64,000 nt of DNA from Luteolibacter sp. Y139. Its GTDB lineage: Bacteria > Verrucomicrobiota > Verrucomicrobiia > Verrucomicrobiales > Akkermansiaceae. The notes under the pieces are model-generated. The model was not told the DNA's origin, searched no databases, and saw only the letters and a program-made list of their open reading frames with translations. The position numbers were made by a program, and so were the translations under genes. Positions 60,390 to 64,000 of this stretch are shown here, piece after piece (the first letter of the stretch is position 1; the number at the start of each line of letters is the position of its first letter). The stretch is taken from positions 124,001-188,000 of the forward strand of contig NZ_JBBUKT010000007.1 in the NCBI RefSeq assembly GCF_038066715.1. Reading direction: 5' to 3'.

Positions 60390-60472
60390 CAGATGAAAGA
60401 TCCGCGGGGCATGGGCGATGCGGATCGCGGGGCAAAGAGGTTCTGATGGCTTGCTGAAAACCCGATCCCGCC

Positions 60473-61270
60473 ATGTCCCACGCAGGCATTCTCGATGTCG
60501 TCCCGGTCTGGGTTTTCTTCATCTTCGTGGCGTTGATTGCCATCGTTCCGATCGAGGTGGGGCAGCGCTTGGGGGCGCGACGCCGACGGAAAGAAGACCA
60601 TGAATCGGAGGGGCCGGTCAGCAGTGTGGTGGGAGCCACTCTCGGGCTGCTCGGCTTCATGGTGGCGCTGACGGTGGGATCGACCACGGCTCGATTTGAT
60701 GCGCGCAAGGAGGCCATCATCGATGGCGTGAATGCGATCGAGACGGCCTACCGGAATTCGGCCCTGTTGCCGGAGCCGCACCGGAGCGAGTGCCGCCAAC
60801 TGCTGCGGGACTACACGGCGGTCCGCATCCAGATGCCTGCGTTGTTTGGCGACCCCGATCACCTGCGGGCGCTGGACGCTCAGGTCAGGAAGCTGCAACG
60901 ATCGCTGTGGTCCCATGCTGAGGAGTTGGCGCGGGTGGATCGCAGCTCCGAAATCTATGCGCTCTTCACCGCGAGCCTCAATGAGGTGGATCAGCTTTAC
61001 AACAAGCGGATCATCATGGGATCCCAGCATCGCATTCCCTTTCTGGTGTGGGTGGTGCTGTTCATTGTGACGATCATCACGATGCTCGGAGTGGGATTCC
61101 ATTTCGGGCTGGCGGGCAGCCGTAGCTTGACCGCCAATCTCATGCTGGCGCTGACCTTCGCGCTGGTGATTTCGCTGATTTTCGACCTCGACCAGCCCGG
61201 GAAGGGGTGGGTGAACGTCAGCCAGCAGCCGATGGACGAACTGAACGAGAGGCTGCATGCGGCCGAGTGA
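60473..61270 (+). CDS. DUF4239-like membrane protein
   Basis: 265 residues, four TM helices in two pairs: VWVFFIFVALIAIVPIEVG and VVGATLGLLGFMVALTVGS near the start, FLVWVVLFIVTIITMLGVGFHFGLAG and LMLALTFALVISLIFDLD near the end. A helical cytoplasmic domain lies between (IIDGVNAIETAYRNSALLPEPHRSECRQLLRDYTAVRI). Pattern and layout match the DUF4239 (bestrophin-like) family of unknown function. It sits 83 bases after aspA without a clear terminator between. Confidence 0.82.
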   Translation: MSHAGILDVVPVWVFFIFVALIAIVPIEVGQRLGARRRRKEDHESEGPVSSVVGATLGLLGFMVALTVGSTTARFDARKEAIIDGVNAIETAYRNSALLPEPHRSECRQLLRDYTAVRIQMPALFGDPDHLRALDAQVRKLQRSLWSHAEELARVDRSSEIYALFTASLNEVDQLYNKRIIMGSQHRIPFLVWVVLFIVTIITMLGVGFHFGLAGSRSLTANLMLALTFALVISLIFDLDQPGKGWVNVSQQPMDELNERLHAAE

Positions 61271-61313
61271 CGATGTGCTAGGTTCCAGGAATCGACTCAA
61301 AACCGTCTGCGCC

Positions 61314-61685
61314 ATGATCGAACATCACTTTGACGAGAGCCATGCGATCCTTCACGTGCAACCCAAGGGATCACTGGAGGAAGCTGACTTCGAGGCGCTG
61401 GCCGGCGAGGTGGACCCGTTCATTGCGGACGGCGGAGAACTTGCGGGGCTGATTGTGGAGACGCCGGGCTTTCCGGGGTGGTCTTCGGTGGCGTCGATGA
61501 TCGCGCACCTGCGTTTTGTCCGCGATCACCATCGGCACATCCGGAAGGTGGCGGTGGTGACGGATTCGCCGTTGGGGAATCTGGCCGAGCATGTGGCGTC
61601 GCATTTCGTGGCGGCGGAGATCAAGCCGTTTCCCGCAGGGGAAGTGGAGGCTGCGCGGCTGTGGATCCTAGGGGATGGGGAGTGA
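61314..61685 (+). CDS. SpoIIAA-like (STAS/SEC14-like) protein
   Basis: 123 residues from ATG 61314: ILHVQPKGSLEEADFEALAGEVDPFI, LAGLIVETPGFPGWSSVASMIAHLRFVRDHHRHIRKVAVVTDS, FPAGEVEAARLWILGD. This matches the SpoIIAA-like family (PF11964 type) of small STAS-fold proteins; the acidic and serine positions of true anti-sigma antagonists are not obvious. Function unknown. Preceded by the DUF4239 gene at 43 bases. Confidence 0.85.
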   Translation: MIEHHFDESHAILHVQPKGSLEEADFEALAGEVDPFIADGGELAGLIVETPGFPGWSSVASMIAHLRFVRDHHRHIRKVAVVTDSPLGNLAEHVASHFVAAEIKPFPAGEVEAARLWILGDGE

Positions 61686-61950
61686 GCCGGGCGGTGACCC
61701 GTGGCTATCGGCCAAGGGACTCTGGCGATTTGCGAGGCTGCGTGAGAATTGGTGGCGACGGAACGTGGACGCTACGCAATAGGGTGGGGGCCAGTCGTTG
61801 TAAAATCGGGGACTTGCTCCGGCCGGTGAGACCTGATAGAAGGAGCGAAATGCACGGCATAACTACGGGACGTGGCTGGCCGAGGCGGGGAGGAAGGGAG
61901 CGAGGGGATGCGGATTCCTGCGGGGCGGGTTGTGTGAGGGGGCGAGAACG
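61686..61950 (+). other. Intergenic region before the FixL-type kinase
   Basis: 265 bases without a credible gene; G/A-rich towards the end. It should contain the promoter of the kinase gene. A C/TACG...GGGGG element, CTACGCAATAGGGTGGGGG at 61772-61790, is the only feature that stands out. Confidence 0.4.
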
Positions 61951-64000
61951 ATGAATGCGGTTTCCATTTTGTGGCCGATGATTGCGGGTGCCTGCCTGGT
62001 GCTGGCGGCAGTCCAATTGCTGGTGCGGCTGCACGACAAGAATGCGCAGGCCAACTTGTGGCTGGCGCTTCTTTCTCTGGCGATCACGGGGATTGCGGCC
62101 GCAGAGCTTGCGCTGATGCTGGCGGGCTCCACGGAGGACTTTGCCACCGCCACGCGGTGGATTCACGTGCCGATCTTCATCACTTTCGTCGCTATTGTTA
62201 GATTCGTGACGCGTTGCTTTGGCACCGCGCGGGGTTGGCTGGGCTGGACCGTGATCGGGGTCCGGGCGTTCGCGCTGGTGCTGAACTTCGCGGTCGGCCT
62301 GAACCTCAATCACGATGCGATCCTGCGGTTGCGGCCGATCCGATTTCTTGGTTCCACGGTGATGACGGCGGATGCGGTTTTCAGCCAACGGACGAGGATC
62401 GCCGAGGTGAGCACCTTGCTGTTGCTGGCGTTTGTGGTGGATGCCTCGTTGCGACTGTGGCGGAAGGGAGAAGCCGACGCGCGCCGACAGGCGGTGGTGA
62501 TCGGGGGCAGTGTGACGGCGTTCGTGGTGATCGGCTTCGCCCAAGGAGTGCTCATTCACTCCGGCGTGGTGGCGATGCCCTATTTGATCAGCTTGCCGTT
62601 TCTGGTGGTGGTGGCGGCGATGAGCTATGAGCTGAGCCGCGACTTGCTACGCTCGGCGCGAAACGCGGAAGAATTGCGGGAGGTAGCCGAGAGCATGCAT
62701 CTAGCTGCCGGTGCCGCGGGGCTGGCCTTTTGGCGCTGGGAAATTCCCCAGGACCGAATCTGGGTGAATCCACAGGGGCGTGCGCTCTACGGCGTGCCGG
62801 CAAACACGCCGATCACTTTCGAGCGCTACCTGACTTCGCTACATTCCGAAGACCGCGAGCGGGTGCGGCGCGGCATTGAGGGCGCGCTCACGGGAAACGG
62901 GGAGCTTCGCACCGACTACCGGGTCAAGGATAGCGCCGGGATGGAGCATTGGGTGGAGGCGCGCGGAAAGGTGGATTTCAACGGCGGCGGCAAACCGCTC
63001 CGGATGCGCGGGGTCTCGATCGATGTGACCGAGCGGCACCACATGCAGGAGCGCTTTCGCCTGAGCGTGGATGCGTCGCCGAATGGAGTGGTGCTGGCGA
63101 ATGCGGCGGGCTTGATCCTGCTGACGAACCGGCGAGCCGACGAGATGTTAGGCTATGCGCCGGGGGAGTTGTTAGGCCAACCGGTGGGGAACCTGCTGCC
63201 CGAGCGCCATCGATGCGAGCATGCGGCCCCTCGCGAGGGCCTTCACCGGATGCCGGAGTCCCGGACGATGGAGGCGGGTCACGAGCTTCATGCGCTGCGC
63301 AAGGACGGCAGCGAGTTTCCCGTGGAGATCGGGATCAGCCCGGTGGAAAGTCCCGAAGGCACGCTGGTCCTCAGCGTGATCGTCGATATCAGCGCTCGCC
63401 GGGAGGCTGAGGAGGAGGCGAGACGTCATCGTGATGAGCTGGCCCATGTCACCCGGGTGACGACGTTGAGCGAATTGTCCGGCTCGCTTGCTCATGAGTT
63501 GAATCAACCGCTGGCAATCATTCTGGCAAATGCGCAGGCGGCGCAGAGGCTGATGGCGCAGTCGCCTCCGGACTTGGCAGAGGTGAAGGACATTCTCACC
63601 GACATCGTCGATGAAGACCGGCGCGCCGGGGAGGTGATCCAGCGGTTGAGGGCCCTGTTAAAGCGCGGCGAGACGAAGATGCTGCCGGTGTCCTTCAACG
63701 AGATCGCCACCGAGGTGCTGCACCTTACCCACGCCGACCTGATCGGGCGAGGGGTGACCGTTTCACGGGAGCTGTCTCCGGAGCTGCCGCTGGTGGCGGG
63801 TGATCGCGTGCAGCTCCAACAAGTGCTGCTGAACCTGGTGCTCAATGCCGCCGACGCGATGGCAGGCAATCCCGTGGGTTTCCGCCAGATCCAGGTGGTG
63901 ACCTCGCTGGAAGGGGATGTCGCACGGCTATCTGTCCGAGATGCGGGCTGTGGCTTGCCCGAGGATGTGGAGAGACTCTTCGAGCCCTTTTTCACCACCA
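61951..64000 (+). CDS. PAS sensor histidine kinase, FixL-type, 3' end outside window
   Basis: At least 683 residues from ATG 61951, still open at the edge. Residues 1-225 carry about seven TM helices in the manner of a membrane sensor domain (IAGACLVLAAVQLLVRL; WLALLSLAITGIAAAELALML; ISLPFLVVVAAMSYELS). A PAS_3-like domain (about 250-360: FWRWEIPQDRIWVNPQGRALYG) and a second PAS (about 365-480: SPNGVVLANAAGLILLTNRRADEMLGY) follow. HisKA has the phospho-histidine in GSLAHELNQPLAIILANAQ (about 513). The HATPase N box LLNLVLNAADAM and GCGLPEDVERLFEPFFTT complete what is visible. Such kinases usually pair with a FixJ/LuxR regulator, presumably just beyond the window. Confidence 0.92.
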   Translation, partial: MNAVSILWPMIAGACLVLAAVQLLVRLHDKNAQANLWLALLSLAITGIAAAELALMLAGSTEDFATATRWIHVPIFITFVAIVRFVTRCFGTARGWLGWTVIGVRAFALVLNFAVGLNLNHDAILRLRPIRFLGSTVMTADAVFSQRTRIAEVSTLLLLAFVVDASLRLWRKGEADARRQAVVIGGSVTAFVVIGFAQGVLIHSGVVAMPYLISLPFLVVVAAMSYELSRDLLRSARNAEELREVAESMHLAAGAAGLAFWRWEIPQDRIWVNPQGRALYGVPANTPITFERYLTSLHSEDRERVRRGIEGALTGNGELRTDYRVKDSAGMEHWVEARGKVDFNGGGKPLRMRGVSIDVTERHHMQERFRLSVDASPNGVVLANAAGLILLTNRRADEMLGYAPGELLGQPVGNLLPERHRCEHAAPREGLHRMPESRTMEAGHELHALRKDGSEFPVEIGISPVESPEGTLVLSVIVDISARREAEEEARRHRDELAHVTRVTTLSELSGSLAHELNQPLAIILANAQAAQRLMAQSPPDLAEVKDILTDIVDEDRRAGEVIQRLRALLKRGETKMLPVSFNEIATEVLHLTHADLIGRGVTVSRELSPELPLVAGDRVQLQQVLLNLVLNAADAMAGNPVGFRQIQVVTSLEGDVARLSVRDAGCGLPEDVERLFEPFFTT

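Noticed and set aside
60400..60427. GATCCGC...GCGGATC hairpin after aspA as a terminator
   Set aside because: Only seven pairs with a 14-base loop and no T-tract.

Overview
The window is high-GC bacterial chromosome. Gene content points to Verrucomicrobiota, probably a Luteolibacter/Haloferula-like member of the Verrucomicrobiae. The clues are a ThuA plus PVC-type membrane-bound dehydrogenase, a 3-keto-disaccharide hydrolase (DUF1080), secreted autotransporter-associated beta-strand-repeat proteins, a BatA/vWA/DUF58/MoxR operon and many secreted glycoside hydrolases. This assignment is inferred from families; no rRNA gene is present. I saw no tRNA, rRNA, CRISPR array, transposase or phage gene. 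It reads as ordinary chromosome with glycan-catabolism and stress islands.

Layout. 1-6 kb: a cut-off ThuA-dehydrogenase diverging from a PAS-AraC regulator, then secreted and redox proteins ending at a strong terminator. 6-18 kb: one long minus-strand block reading MoxR, DUF58, two vWA membrane proteins and a 4-TM protein, then a GH27 alpha-galactosidase with a beta-propeller sensor kinase and its LuxR-type regulator. 18-21 kb: DUF1080 hydrolase, then rpsM-rpsK-rpsD, a piece of the alpha ribosomal operon lacking rpoA and rplQ. 21-28 kb: small housekeeping and hypothetical genes, including a head-to-head TesA-like esterase/YbbA-like ATPase pair. 28-36 kb: a large hybrid kinase and a stress-type cluster (topoisomerase IB, metallothionein-like protein, DUF2383, small hydrophilic proteins). 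36-41 kb: a LacI regulator convergent with a ribose-type ABC importer. 41-52 kb: a PA14-containing sensor kinase and response regulator, followed by a beta-strand-repeat protein and a 1529-residue GH43-GH5-CBM6-lectin-LamG enzyme. 52-55.5 kb: a minus-strand operon of lipoprotein hydrolase, SulP permease and ion channel. 55.6-60.4 kb: outer-membrane porin, Dcu-type dicarboxylate carrier and aspartase fused to a cyclic-nucleotide-binding domain, plausibly one uptake-and-deamination route for aspartate. 60.4-64 kb: a DUF4239 membrane protein, a SpoIIAA-like protein and a cut-off FixL-type sensor kinase.

Most interesting signals: (1) the 8-mer TCTAACAG/CTGTTAGA occurs 15 times by hand count, about once expected, in three codon registers, so selection seems to act on DNA; (2) two motifs are shared upstream of the PA14 kinase operon and upstream of the secreted-enzyme operon, giving a candidate regulon for that two-component system; (3) the cNMP-domain/aspartase fusion carries a changed ligand-pocket residue; (4) the alpha ribosomal operon is broken and S11 has a long acidic N-terminus; (5) strong stem-loops occupy the 200-base gap between the GH43-GH5 gene and the channel gene.
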